This document shows positions 16,548-24,603 of a DNA stretch of 64,000 nt, piece after piece (the first letter of the stretch is position 1; every line of letters begins with the position of its first letter). A program made the translations under genes and the position numbers. This stretch comes from Amycolatopsis alkalitolerans. GTDB taxonomy: Bacteria; Actinomycetota; Actinomycetes; Mycobacteriales; Pseudonocardiaceae. The stretch is taken from NCBI RefSeq assembly GCF_006152065.1, contig NZ_VDFW01000024.1, forward strand, positions 1 to 64,000, read 5' to 3'. The notes under the pieces are model-generated. The model was not told the origin of the DNA. It was given only the letters and a program-made list of their open reading frames with translations, and ran no database searches.

Positions 16548-17879
16548 ATGACGGTCGGCCAAACCGGAGAACCGGCGGCCCGCACGGGCACCGGTACCGC
16601 TTCCGGATCCGTGCGAGCACAACGCCGCCGCATCCTGATCTCGGGCTCGATCGGCACCACGATCGAATGGTTCGACTTCCTGCTCTACGGCCTGATCGCC
16701 CCCGTCGTCTTCGAGCCGCTGTTCTTCCCCAAGGCCGGCAGTCTCGTCGGCACGGTCGCGGTGCTGAGCACGTACGCCATCGGCTACGTCGCGCGCCCAC
16801 TGGGCGGGGCGCTGTTCGGCCATCTCGGCGACCGCCTCGGCCGCAAACCGGTCATGTTCACGACGCTGATCCTGATGGGCGCCTGCACCACCCTGATCGG
16901 GCTGCTGCCGACCTACTCGGCGATCGGGATCGCGGCGCCGATCCTGCTCACCCTGCTGCGGTTCATCCAGGGTATCGCGCTCGGCGGCGAGACCGTGGGC
17001 GCGGTGATCATGGCGACCGAGGGCGCCCCGCACGGCAAGCGCGGCGGATACGCCGGGTTCATCCAGGTCGGCGCCGCGCTCGGGTCGGTACTCGCGGCGC
17101 TGTCGGCGAGCCTCGTGGCGGGCATGGCCGAAGGCGAGCGGTTGTCGTGGGGCTGGCGGGTGCCGTTCCTGTGCAGCGCCGTGCTCGTGATCGTCGGCGT
17201 GTACGTGCGGGCCAAGATCGATGAGTCGGCGGTGTTCAGGGCCGCGACGAAGAACGCCGCGCGGCGGGTCCCGCTGCTCTCGGCGCTGCGCGGGGAACCG
17301 AGGGCCTCCGTCACCGTTTTCCTGTGCACGATCGCGGAAACGAGCATGCTGCAGCTGTTCACCGTGTACATCCTGGTCTACGGGAAGCAGGCGCTGCACC
17401 TCGACAGCGCGGTCATGCTGCAGGGTGTGCTGATCGGCAACATCGTCGGCATCTTCGCGAACCCGCTGTTCGGGCGCCTCTCGGATTTCGTCGGCCGCAA
17501 GGTGATGCTGGCCTCCTCGCTCATCATCGGCGTGCTCTACGTGCTGTTCGTGTTCTTCCCGTTGTTGCGGACCCACGACCACACCCTCGTCGTGCTGGCG
17601 ATCGCGATCCCGCCCGCGCTGATCCAAACGCTGCTGTTCGCCACCGAAGGCAGTTTCTACGCGGAACTGTTCCGGGACGCCAGCCGCCGGTTCTCCGGGC
17701 TAGGCGTGAGCCGCCAGCTCGGTGGGGTGGTCGGCGGGTTCTTCCCGCTCATCGCGACGTCACTGGTGGCCGTCTCCGGCTCGATCTGGTCGGTGATCGG
17801 TTATTACGTCGCGATCTCCGTGATCTCGCTGGGCGCGGTCCTGTCGGCCCGCGAGACCAGCCGGGAGACGCTAGCCTAG
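16548..17879 (+). CDS. MHS family MFS transporter (dicarboxylate/metabolite:H+ symporter)
   Basis: A 443-residue, 12-helix transporter of the metabolite:H+ symporter group (relatives move proline/betaine, shikimate, alpha-ketoglutarate, citrate). Family signatures are GTTIEWFDFLLYG in helix 1, GHLGDRLGRKP between helices 2 and 3, and RFIQGIALGGE in helix 4. ATG 16548 is preferred over ATG 16524 because GGAGGG precedes it. Its position after the racemase and GntR genes suggests that it imports the cluster's organic acid. It converges on the tartrate/malate-type dehydrogenase. Confidence 0.9.
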   Translation: MTVGQTGEPAARTGTGTASGSVRAQRRRILISGSIGTTIEWFDFLLYGLIAPVVFEPLFFPKAGSLVGTVAVLSTYAIGYVARPLGGALFGHLGDRLGRKPVMFTTLILMGACTTLIGLLPTYSAIGIAAPILLTLLRFIQGIALGGETVGAVIMATEGAPHGKRGGYAGFIQVGAALGSVLAALSASLVAGMAEGERLSWGWRVPFLCSAVLVIVGVYVRAKIDESAVFRAATKNAARRVPLLSALRGEPRASVTVFLCTIAETSMLQLFTVYILVYGKQALHLDSAVMLQGVLIGNIVGIFANPLFGRLSDFVGRKVMLASSLIIGVLYVLFVFFPLLRTHDHTLVVLAIAIPPALIQTLLFATEGSFYAELFRDASRRFSGLGVSRQLGGVVGGFFPLIATSLVAVSGSIWSVIGYYVAISVISLGAVLSARETSRETLA

Positions 17880-17909
17880 TTCGGCTACTCGGTTGAGGTG
17901 GCTGCCACG

Positions 17910-18971
17910 TCACGAAATCTTGACTGCCTCCGCGACGGCGGTGCCGAGCTCGGCGGTCGTGGACTTGCCGCCGAGGTCGGGGGTCGCCACCTCACCTGCG
18001 GCGAGCACGGTCTCGACGGCCGCGGACACGGAGCCGGCCGCCGCCCGTTCGCCGAGATGGTCGAGCAGCATTGCCCCGGCGAGGATCTGCGCCACCGGGT
18101 TCGCGATCCCCTGCCCCGCGATATCGGGCGCGCTCCCGTGGACGGCTTCGAACATGGACGGGTGCGTACTCTCGGGGTTGATGTTGCCCGAGGGCGCCAT
18201 CCCCAGCCCACCGGTGACCGCCGCCGCCAGATCGCTCAAGATGTCCCCGAACAGGTTCGACGCCACCACCACGTCGATCCGCTCCGGCTGCTGCACCATC
18301 CGCGCCGCGAGCGCGTCGATATGGCACTGTTCACTGTGGACATCCGGGTACTCGGCGGCGATCTCGGCGAAGATCTCGTCCCAGAACGGCATCGTGTGGA
18401 TGATCCCGTTGGACTTCGTCGCGGACACCACGCGTCCCGTCCGCGTTTTCGCGAGTTCGAAGGCGTACCGGACGATCCGCTCGACCCCGGTCCGCGTGAA
18501 CACCGACTCCTGCAGCGCGAACTCGCCGGCCCCGGTGCCGTGACGGCCACCGATCCGGGAGTACTCGCCCTCGGAGTTCTCCCGGACGATCACCATCTCC
18601 AGCTCTCCGGCGGTGCGTCCGGCGAGCACCGTGTTGGTCCCGGGCAGCAGCCGCACCGGCCGCAGGTTGACGTACTGCGAGAACGCGCGGCGAAGCGGAA
18701 TCAGCAGGCCCCACAAGGAAACGTGGTCCGGCACGCCGGGAAAGCCGACCGCGCCCAGCAGGATCTGGTCGAACCCGGCCAGCAGCTGCACCCCGTCGTC
18801 CGGCATCATGGTGCCGGTCTGCGCGAAGCGCTCGCAGCTCCAGTCGAATTCCGTCCACTGTAGAACGAACCCGTGCAGCTCGGCGGCGCGCTCGAGCACC
18901 TTGCGGGCTTCGATCTGGACGTCGACCCCGATCCCGTCGCCGGGGATGCTCGCGATGCGATAGTCGCTCAC
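17910..18971 (-). CDS. Tartrate dehydrogenase/D-malate dehydrogenase family (decarboxylating)
   Basis: A 353-residue beta-decarboxylating dehydrogenase of the isopropylmalate/isocitrate superfamily. The segment HVSLWGLLIPLRRAFSQYVN, then LRPVRLLPG, is typical of tartrate/D-malate dehydrogenases rather than LeuB. The C-terminal SGNINPESTHPSMFEAVHGSAPD is the metal and NAD binding region. It would oxidise D-malate or tartrate with decarboxylation to pyruvate or a related product. Its ATG overlaps the stop of the upstream aldehyde dehydrogenase by 4 bp. Within this cluster it fits conversion of a hydroxylated C4 dicarboxylate to central metabolites. Confidence 0.87.
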   Translation of the reverse strand: MSDYRIASIPGDGIGVDVQIEARKVLERAAELHGFVLQWTEFDWSCERFAQTGTMMPDDGVQLLAGFDQILLGAVGFPGVPDHVSLWGLLIPLRRAFSQYVNLRPVRLLPGTNTVLAGRTAGELEMVIVRENSEGEYSRIGGRHGTGAGEFALQESVFTRTGVERIVRYAFELAKTRTGRVVSATKSNGIIHTMPFWDEIFAEIAAEYPDVHSEQCHIDALAARMVQQPERIDVVVASNLFGDILSDLAAAVTGGLGMAPSGNINPESTHPSMFEAVHGSAPDIAGQGIANPVAQILAGAMLLDHLGERAAAGSVSAAVETVLAAGEVATPDLGGKSTTAELGTAVAEAVKIS

Positions 18972-20422
18972 AGAGCGACCGCCACGTACTTGATCTCCAG
19001 GAACTCGTCGATGCCGACCGCCCCACCCTCGCGGCCGAGCCCCGACTGCTTGACTCCGCCGAACGGCGCGGCCGGGTTCGACACGATGCCCTGGTTGAGT
19101 CCGATCATGCCGGCGTCGAGGTTCTCCGAAACCCGCAGCGCTCGCTTGAGATCGTTCGTGTACACGTAACTGACCAGGCCGTACTCGGTGTCGTTCGCCG
19201 CGGCGAGTGCCTCTTCCTCGGTGTCGAACACCGAAATCGGCGCCACCGGGCCGAAAATCTCCTCCGAGGCCATGCGCGCGTCACGCGGCACGTCGGTGAG
19301 CACGGTCACCTGATAGAAGTGCCCTCGACCGTCCACAGTGGCCCCACCGGTGAGCACCTTCGCGCCACGCTCGGCCGCGTCCTGGACCAGTTCGGTGACC
19401 TTCTGGACCGCTTTGGCGTCGATCAGCGGGCCGACCACGACGTCCGGTTCGGTGCCGCGGCCCATGGGCAGCGCGGACATCCGCTCGGTGAGCCGGCGGG
19501 CGAACTCGTCGGCGACCCCACGCTGCACGTAGAACCGGTTGGCCGCGGTGCACGCCTCCCCGATATTGCGCATCTTCGCCTGCATCGCGCCTTCGATCGC
19601 CGCGTCGAGGTCGGCGTCGTCGAAGACCAGGAACGGCGCGTTGCCGCCGAGCTCCATCGACGTGCGCAGCACCTTGTCCGCGCACTGTTCCAGCAGTTTC
19701 CGGCCGACCGCGGTGGACCCGGTGAACGACAGCTTTCGCGCGCGGCCGTCGCGGATCAGCGGCTCCATCACGCCGCCGGGATCGGTCGTCGTGACCACGT
19801 TGAGCACCCCGGCTGGCAGGCCGGCCTCGGTGAGGATGGCGGCCAGCGCGAGCATCGACAGCGGGGTCTGCGCGGCAGGCTTGATCACCATCGTGCAGCC
19901 GGCGGCGATCGCCGGGCCGATCTTGCGCCCGCCCATGGCCATCGGGAAGTTCCACGGCGTGATCAGCAAGGTCGGGCCGACCGGCTGCCGGGTGACGAGG
20001 AAGCGGCCCTTGCCGTTCGGCGCGACCTGGTAGCCGCCGTCGATCCGCACGGCCTCCTCGGAGAACCAGCGGAAGAACTCGGCGGCGTAAGCGATCTCAC
20101 CCTTCGCCTCGGCGAGCGGCTTACCCATCTCGAGCGTCATCAGCAGACCGAGTTCTTCGGTGCGCGCGTTGAGCAGCTCATAGGCGCGGCGCAGGATCTC
20201 GCCGCGCTCGCGCGGCGCGGTGCGGGCCCATTCGGCCTGCGCGGCGACGGCGGCGTCGAGCGCGGCCCTGCCGTCCTCGGGGGTCGCGTCCGCGACCTCG
20301 CACAGCTTCGCCCCGGTCGCCGGATCTTCGACGGAGAACGTCCTACCTCCTGTCGCGGGTACCCACTTGCCCCCGATGAACAGCTCCTTGTGCACGGCTT
20401 CGACCACGCCGGTCTCGCTCAC
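18968..20422 (-). CDS. Succinate-semialdehyde dehydrogenase-like aldehyde dehydrogenase
   Basis: A 484-residue aldehyde dehydrogenase of the GabD type, oxidising a semialdehyde to the acid with NAD(P)+. Glu257 (MELGGNAPF) and the nucleophile Cys291 (NIGEACTAANR) are present, together with the ITPWNFPMAMGGRKIGPA cofactor region. It starts the leftward operon with the tartrate/malate-type dehydrogenase and is divergent from the class III aminotransferase. That pairing is the classical GABA shunt layout: aminotransferase to semialdehyde, then dehydrogenase to succinate. The operator copy at 20470 lies in the divergent promoter region. Confidence 0.88.
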   Translation of the reverse strand: MSETGVVEAVHKELFIGGKWVPATGGRTFSVEDPATGAKLCEVADATPEDGRAALDAAVAAQAEWARTAPRERGEILRRAYELLNARTEELGLLMTLEMGKPLAEAKGEIAYAAEFFRWFSEEAVRIDGGYQVAPNGKGRFLVTRQPVGPTLLITPWNFPMAMGGRKIGPAIAAGCTMVIKPAAQTPLSMLALAAILTEAGLPAGVLNVVTTTDPGGVMEPLIRDGRARKLSFTGSTAVGRKLLEQCADKVLRTSMELGGNAPFLVFDDADLDAAIEGAMQAKMRNIGEACTAANRFYVQRGVADEFARRLTERMSALPMGRGTEPDVVVGPLIDAKAVQKVTELVQDAAERGAKVLTGGATVDGRGHFYQVTVLTDVPRDARMASEEIFGPVAPISVFDTEEEALAAANDTEYGLVSYVYTNDLKRALRVSENLDAGMIGLNQGIVSNPAAPFGGVKQSGLGREGGAVGIDEFLEIKYVAVAL

Positions 20423-20469
20423 ATCCGCCTCCGTGTCAATTGCACCGCTTCGCCAGCCATGCTATGCAT

Positions 20470-20481
20470 ATTGTCAACAAT
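20470..20481. promoter_or_regulatory. Predicted GntR/FCD operator, copy 3
   Basis: ATTGTCAACAAT, identical to copy 1, in the 86-bp region between the divergent aldehyde dehydrogenase and aminotransferase genes. It ties these two operons to the same regulator as the racemase operon 6 kb away. Confidence 0.7.
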
Positions 20482-20508
20482 CTACAACCCGCGTCAGGAG
20501 TAGCTTCC

Positions 20509-21765
20509 ATGGCTCAGCTCTCACCTCTACTCAAGCAAGCCACTCCCGTCGTCGTCGATCACGGCGAAGGCGCGTACCTGTACGACGTCGACGGCAACCG
20601 GCACCTGGACTTCACCGCCGGCATCGGCGTGACGAGCACCGGCCACTGCCATCCGAAGGTCGTCCGCGCGGCGCAGGAACAGATCGGCAAGCTCATCCAC
20701 GGCCAGTACACCACCGTGATGCACCAGCCACTGCTGAAGCTCGTCGAGCGGCTCGGGGACGTCCTACCTCCGGGGCTGGACTCGCTGTTCTTCGCGAACT
20801 CCGGTAGCGAAGCCGTCGAGGCGGCACTCCGGCTTTCGCGCCAGGCGACCGGCCGCCCCAACGTGATCGTGTTCCAGGGCGGGTTCCACGGCCGGACCGT
20901 GGCCGCGGCGACCATGACCACCTCCGGCACCCGGTTCAGCGCGGGCTTCTCGCCGCTGATGGCCGGGGTGCACGTCGCGCCGTTCCCGCACGCCTACCAC
21001 TACGGCTGGGACGAGCAGACGGCGACCCGGTTCTGCCTGCGCGAACTGGACTACCTGTTCGCCACGGTGAGCGCGCCCAACGAGACCGCCGCGTTCTTCA
21101 TCGAGCCGGTGCTGGGCGAGGGCGGTTACGTCCCGGCCAACACGGAGTTCATGCGAGGCCTGCGCGAACGCGCCGACGAGCACGGCATCCTGCTCGTGCT
21201 CGACGAGATCCAGACCGGTTTCGGCCGCACCGGGCGGTTCTGGGGGCACGATCACTTCGGCGTCCGGCCCGACGTCGTGACCATCGCGAAGGGCCTGGCC
21301 AGCGGTTTCCCGCTGTCGGGCATCGCCGCGTCGAAGGACCTGATGGCGAAGGCCTACCCGGGCTCGCAGGGCGGGACGTACGGCGGCAACGCGGTTTCGT
21401 GCGCCGCGGCACTGGCCACTTTGGACGTCATCGAGGAGGAAGGCCTGGTCGCCAACGCGGCGGCGCGCGGCCGGCAACTGCTCGACGGCGCCAGGTTGAT
21501 CGGCGACAAGACCCCGGAGATCGGCGACGTGCGAGGACTCGGGCTGCTCGTGGGATCCGAGTTCACCACCGCTGACGGCAAGCCGGACACCGCGACGGCG
21601 CAGGCCGCACAGGCCGAGGCCGCCCGCCGCGGGTTGCTGATGCTCACCTGCGGCGCGTACATGAACGTGGTCCGGATGATCCCGCCACTGGTGGTCACGG
21701 CCGAGCAGATCGACGAGGCGCTCACTATCTGGCGCGAGACACTCGCGGCCGTCACGACGAACTAG
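20509..21765 (+). CDS. Class III aminotransferase (GABA/omega-aminotransferase-like)
   Basis: A 418-residue PLP enzyme of class III. Lys261 in VTIAKGLASGFPLSG is the PLP lysine, Asp232 (LDEIQTGFGRTG) binds the pyridine nitrogen, and FANSGSEAVEAALRLSR binds phosphate. The family includes GabT, ornithine and beta-alanine aminotransferases. Beside the GabD-like gene, a role in turning an omega-amino acid into a semialdehyde is likely, though the amino donor cannot be fixed from sequence. ATG 20509 has AGGAG 8 bases upstream; in-frame codons before it cover the operator and are not coding. It is followed by the DUF3830 gene after 150 bp. Confidence 0.9.
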   Translation: MAQLSPLLKQATPVVVDHGEGAYLYDVDGNRHLDFTAGIGVTSTGHCHPKVVRAAQEQIGKLIHGQYTTVMHQPLLKLVERLGDVLPPGLDSLFFANSGSEAVEAALRLSRQATGRPNVIVFQGGFHGRTVAAATMTTSGTRFSAGFSPLMAGVHVAPFPHAYHYGWDEQTATRFCLRELDYLFATVSAPNETAAFFIEPVLGEGGYVPANTEFMRGLRERADEHGILLVLDEIQTGFGRTGRFWGHDHFGVRPDVVTIAKGLASGFPLSGIAASKDLMAKAYPGSQGGTYGGNAVSCAAALATLDVIEEEGLVANAAARGRQLLDGARLIGDKTPEIGDVRGLGLLVGSEFTTADGKPDTATAQAAQAEAARRGLLMLTCGAYMNVVRMIPPLVVTAEQIDEALTIWRETLAAVTTN

Positions 21766-21915
21766 GCGGCATTTCGGAGCGGCGGACCCGCTTGCCGTAC
21801 GCACGCAGCCTGCCCCGCTGCGGGTCCTGCGATGGTTCCTCGTGAGGACGGCGCCGACGTCGTGCCGCCACCCGGGCAGCGAGGCAAGCCCCTCAACAGA
21901 TCACTAAGGAGAACC

Positions 21916-22416
21916 GTGGCTCGCTACATCACCATCAGCCTCGACAAGCGCGGGGTGTCCTGCCGGGCCGTCCTGCTGGACCGGGAGGCGCCGCGCACCT
22001 GCGAGGCGGTCTGGAACGCCCTCCCGCAGAGCGGTTCGGCCTATCATGCGAAATACGCGCGGAACGAGGTGTACACGCTGGTTCCACCGTTCGCCGACCC
22101 GAAACCGGGACGCGAGAACCCGACCGTCACGCCTATTCCCGGCGATGTCGTCTATTTCGGTTTCGAAGCGTGGGAAATCGGCAACCCGGCCTACGGTTAC
22201 GAGGATTCCAGCGAGGCATACGGCGCGCAGGGCGCGACCGATCTCGCCATCTTTTACGGGCGAAACAATTTACTGATAAACGGTGACGCCGGCTGGGTTC
22301 CGGGCAACGTTTTCGCCACGATCGTCGAGGGCCTCCCCGAAATGGCGGAAGCGGCCCAGGATCTGTGGTTGCGCGGGGTCGAGGGTGAGACGCTGTCGTA
22401 CGCCAGGGCCGAGTGA
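21916..22416 (+). CDS. DUF3830 family protein
   Basis: A 166-residue protein matching the DUF3830 family (cyclophilin-like beta-barrel, enzymatic role unknown). Recognisable pieces are RYITISLDKRGVSCRAVLLD, ARNEVYTLVPPF, TPIPGDVVYFGFEAWE and IFYGRNNLLI. GTG 21916 is preceded by AAGGAG at about 21906. It is the last gene of the GntR-linked cluster on this strand. As a small conserved protein of unknown function beside racemase, dehydrogenase and aminotransferase genes, it is a good candidate for a missing chemical step or a substrate-binding accessory. Confidence 0.78.
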   Translation: MARYITISLDKRGVSCRAVLLDREAPRTCEAVWNALPQSGSAYHAKYARNEVYTLVPPFADPKPGRENPTVTPIPGDVVYFGFEAWEIGNPAYGYEDSSEAYGAQGATDLAIFYGRNNLLINGDAGWVPGNVFATIVEGLPEMAEAAQDLWLRGVEGETLSYARAE

Positions 22417-22763
22417 CCACGGCCTCACTCGTCCGCGTGAACTCAGCCAGATCACCAATCGTGCCAACGCTTTCACCCGATCGTGAGGGCGTGGCGCCCG
22501 GTTGCCGCATCAAGATCGCCATAATCGCACGTCACCAATTCGGGTGGGTTTACCAGTAGTGCGGCGGTACGAAGCGGTAACCCCTAGCAAAAACCCGAAA
22601 GTGTTACGCGTCTAAGCTGAAGGGATTTCGGCGCCCAACGGCGGCGCGTACCCGGTTCGGCCAAGGCTCGTTGACAGCCGCTCGGCATCGGTGGAAATCT
22701 CCTGATCGCTTTCGAAAGCAAGGGCACATTCGCAAGTATCGAATCCGTTAAGGAGCAACACCC
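22417..22763. other. Intergenic region before the small gene
   Basis: 347 bp without a recognisable gene. It is less GC-rich than its neighbours. TTGACA occurs at 22671-22676, about 90 bp before the small gene, but I see no convincing -10 box at the right distance. No known riboswitch pattern could be recognised by eye. Confidence 0.5.
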
Positions 22764-22841
22764 ATGCACTTCTACTACTGCCACGACGTCCTCACCCACA
22801 TCGTGGCCGGACTGGCTCACCTCGTCGGCTGGCTCGTCTGA
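22764..22841 (+). CDS. Small hydrophobic peptide, 25 residues
   Basis: A 25-codon frame starting MHFYYCHDVLTHIVAG and ending GWLV. It is preceded by a strong AAGGAG 8 bases before the ATG and followed 26 bp after its stop by a perfect 10-bp stem hairpin. The peptide is His- and aromatic-rich at the start and hydrophobic after that, enough for a short amphipathic or membrane helix. I do not recognise a family. Strong ribosome binding site plus its own terminator-like structure argue for a real short transcript. Alternatives are a leader peptide or a small RNA with an incidental frame. Confidence 0.55.
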   Translation: MHFYYCHDVLTHIVAGLAHLVGWLV

Positions 22842-22867
22842 TCCGCGAATAGCCTGCAGAACTGAAC

Positions 22868-22903
22868 GCGGGGCCGGGACGAATTGGCGCGGACCGGCCC
22901 CGC
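22868..22903 (+). terminator. Hairpin terminator after the small gene
   Basis: GCGGGGCCGG (22868-22877) pairs perfectly with CCGGCCCCGC (22894-22903) around a 16-nt loop, followed by TCTGTTGCTG. It separates the small gene from the downstream oxidase. Confidence 0.65.
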
Positions 22904-22997
22904 TCTGTTGCTGTGCCGGTCGGCCCACCGGCGCGGGCCCGGTCCGTACTACGCTGCGGTGAGCGGCAGTGTGGATCGGGAGAGGCGGGTGCACGTC

Positions 22998-24371
22998 ATG
23001 GGCGAAGTCGCGGCACGGTTCGCCGGTATCGTCGGCGAAGTCAACCTGCTCACCGGGGACCGGATCAGCGAGGACTACGCACATGACGAGTCGCTGACCT
23101 CCGAACCCCGCAAACCGGCCTACGTGGCCAAACCCGGCGCGCCCGGGGAGGTCGCCGCGCTACTGGTCGCCGCCGGCGAGCACGGCGTCCCGGTCACCGC
23201 CCGGGGCTCCGGCAGCGGGATGTCCGCCGCGGCAAGGCCCCGCGAGGACGGCCTGCTCATCTCGTTCGAACGGATGAACAAGGTGCTCGAGATCGACACC
23301 GGCAACCAGGTCGCGGTCGTGCAGCCCGGGGTCACGCTCGCGGAACTGGACGAACGGACCGCCGAGGCGGGGCTCGCGTACACGGTGTTCCCCGGCGAGT
23401 TGAGCGCGAGCGTCGGCGGCACGGTCGGCACCAACGCCGGCGGGATGCGCGCCGTGAAGTACGGCGTCACCCGGCACAACGTCCTCGGCCTGCAGGCCGT
23501 GCTGCCGACCGGCGAGATCATCCGCACCGGCGGCAAGACCTCGAAGATCTCTACCGGCTACGACCTCACCCAGCTGATCATCGGTTCCGAGGGCACGCTC
23601 GCGCTCGCCACCGAGGTGACCGTCAAACTCTTCCCGCGGCTGCCCCACGGCGCGACGCTGCTGGCTCCGTTCGGCGATCTGCGGCAGGTCATGGAGGCCG
23701 TGCCGGGAATCGTGTCGAGCGGGCTCGCCCCGAACATCCTCGAGTACATCGACAACCTCACGATGGCCGCGATCAGCTACAACGAGCAGCTGAGCTTGGG
23801 GGTGCCGGACGAGATCCAGCAGGCCACGCAGGCATATCTGGTGGTGGGCCTGGAAAACCGCGACGCCGGCCGGCTCGACGGTGATGTCGCGCGCGCCGGG
23901 GAACTGCTGGCCGAACTCGGCGCCTCGGACGTGTACGTACTCGAGGGCGGTTCGGCCCGCAAGCTGATCGAGGCACGGGAAAAGGCGTTCTGGGCGGCGA
24001 AGTCCGCAGGGGCGGACGACGTGATCGACGTCGTGGTCCCCCGCTCCGAGATGCCGGGCTTCCTTGAAAAGACACGGGAAACCGCGCTCGCCGCGGAGTC
24101 CGGCGCGATCGGCTGCGGGCATGCCGGTGACGGCAACGTGCACCTGGCGATCTTCTGCAAGGATCGGGAGAAAAGGCACCGGCTGCTGCACGACATCTTC
24201 GCCGACGCGATCGCCCGCGGCGGCGCGATCTCCGGGGAGCACGGCATCGGTGCGGCCAAGAAGCGGTACTTCCTCGATCTGGAGGATCCCGCGAAGGTCG
24301 CCCTCATGCGGAGGCTCAAGCACGCCTTCGACCCTGGCGGCATCCTCAACCCCGGCGTCCTTTTCGACTAG
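22998..24371 (+). CDS. FAD-binding oxidase, GlcD/D-lactate dehydrogenase family
   Basis: A 457-residue flavoenzyme of the vanillyl-alcohol-oxidase fold. The PCMH FAD-binding domain spans about residues 35-215 (VTARGSGSGMSAAA, ELSASVGGTVGTNAGGM), and the C-terminal FAD-oxidase domain carries CGHAGDGNVHLAIF and ISGEHGIGAAKKRYF. These enzymes oxidise 2-hydroxyacids such as glycolate or D-lactate to 2-oxoacids. ATG 22998 is taken as the start; an in-frame GTG lies 9 bases upstream. Its TAG stop lies in the CTAG target site of the inserted element at 24368. Before that insertion the next gene, a TPP enzyme, began about 4 bp after this stop. Confidence 0.88.
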   Translation: MGEVAARFAGIVGEVNLLTGDRISEDYAHDESLTSEPRKPAYVAKPGAPGEVAALLVAAGEHGVPVTARGSGSGMSAAARPREDGLLISFERMNKVLEIDTGNQVAVVQPGVTLAELDERTAEAGLAYTVFPGELSASVGGTVGTNAGGMRAVKYGVTRHNVLGLQAVLPTGEIIRTGGKTSKISTGYDLTQLIIGSEGTLALATEVTVKLFPRLPHGATLLAPFGDLRQVMEAVPGIVSSGLAPNILEYIDNLTMAAISYNEQLSLGVPDEIQQATQAYLVVGLENRDAGRLDGDVARAGELLAELGASDVYVLEGGSARKLIEAREKAFWAAKSAGADDVIDVVVPRSEMPGFLEKTRETALAAESGAIGCGHAGDGNVHLAIFCKDREKRHRLLHDIFADAIARGGAISGEHGIGAAKKRYFLDLEDPAKVALMRRLKHAFDPGGILNPGVLFD

Positions 24372-24599
24372 TGTTTCGTGATCTGGTTGTCTTTGCGCGC
24401 GGGTGTGTTTGTTTGCCAGGCTACTGAGTTGGCCCTTGGCGTCGCTGAGTTGGCTCGGGGCGTTATCGAGTTGGCCGACCGCTGTCGCCTAGTGCACAGT
24501 CAGCGACCGGACCGGCCAACTCGACACCGCAGCGGACAAACCCACCGACCCAACGGGCCAACACGGCAACGTAAACCGGACAGGATCACACGACACTAG
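24368..24599. mobile_element. MITE-like element, copy 2, with CTAG target duplication
   Basis: The second copy of the 224-bp element (24372-24595), flanked by CTAG at 24368-24371 and 24596-24599, with the same terminal inverted repeats as copy 1 at 9405-9636. The left CTAG contains the TAG stop of the oxidase gene; the right one plus the next bases rebuilds AGGAG before the ATG of the TPP enzyme. Removing the element gives CTAGGAGCATG, a tightly packed operon junction. Confidence 0.88.
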
Positions 24600-24603
24600 G
24601 AGC

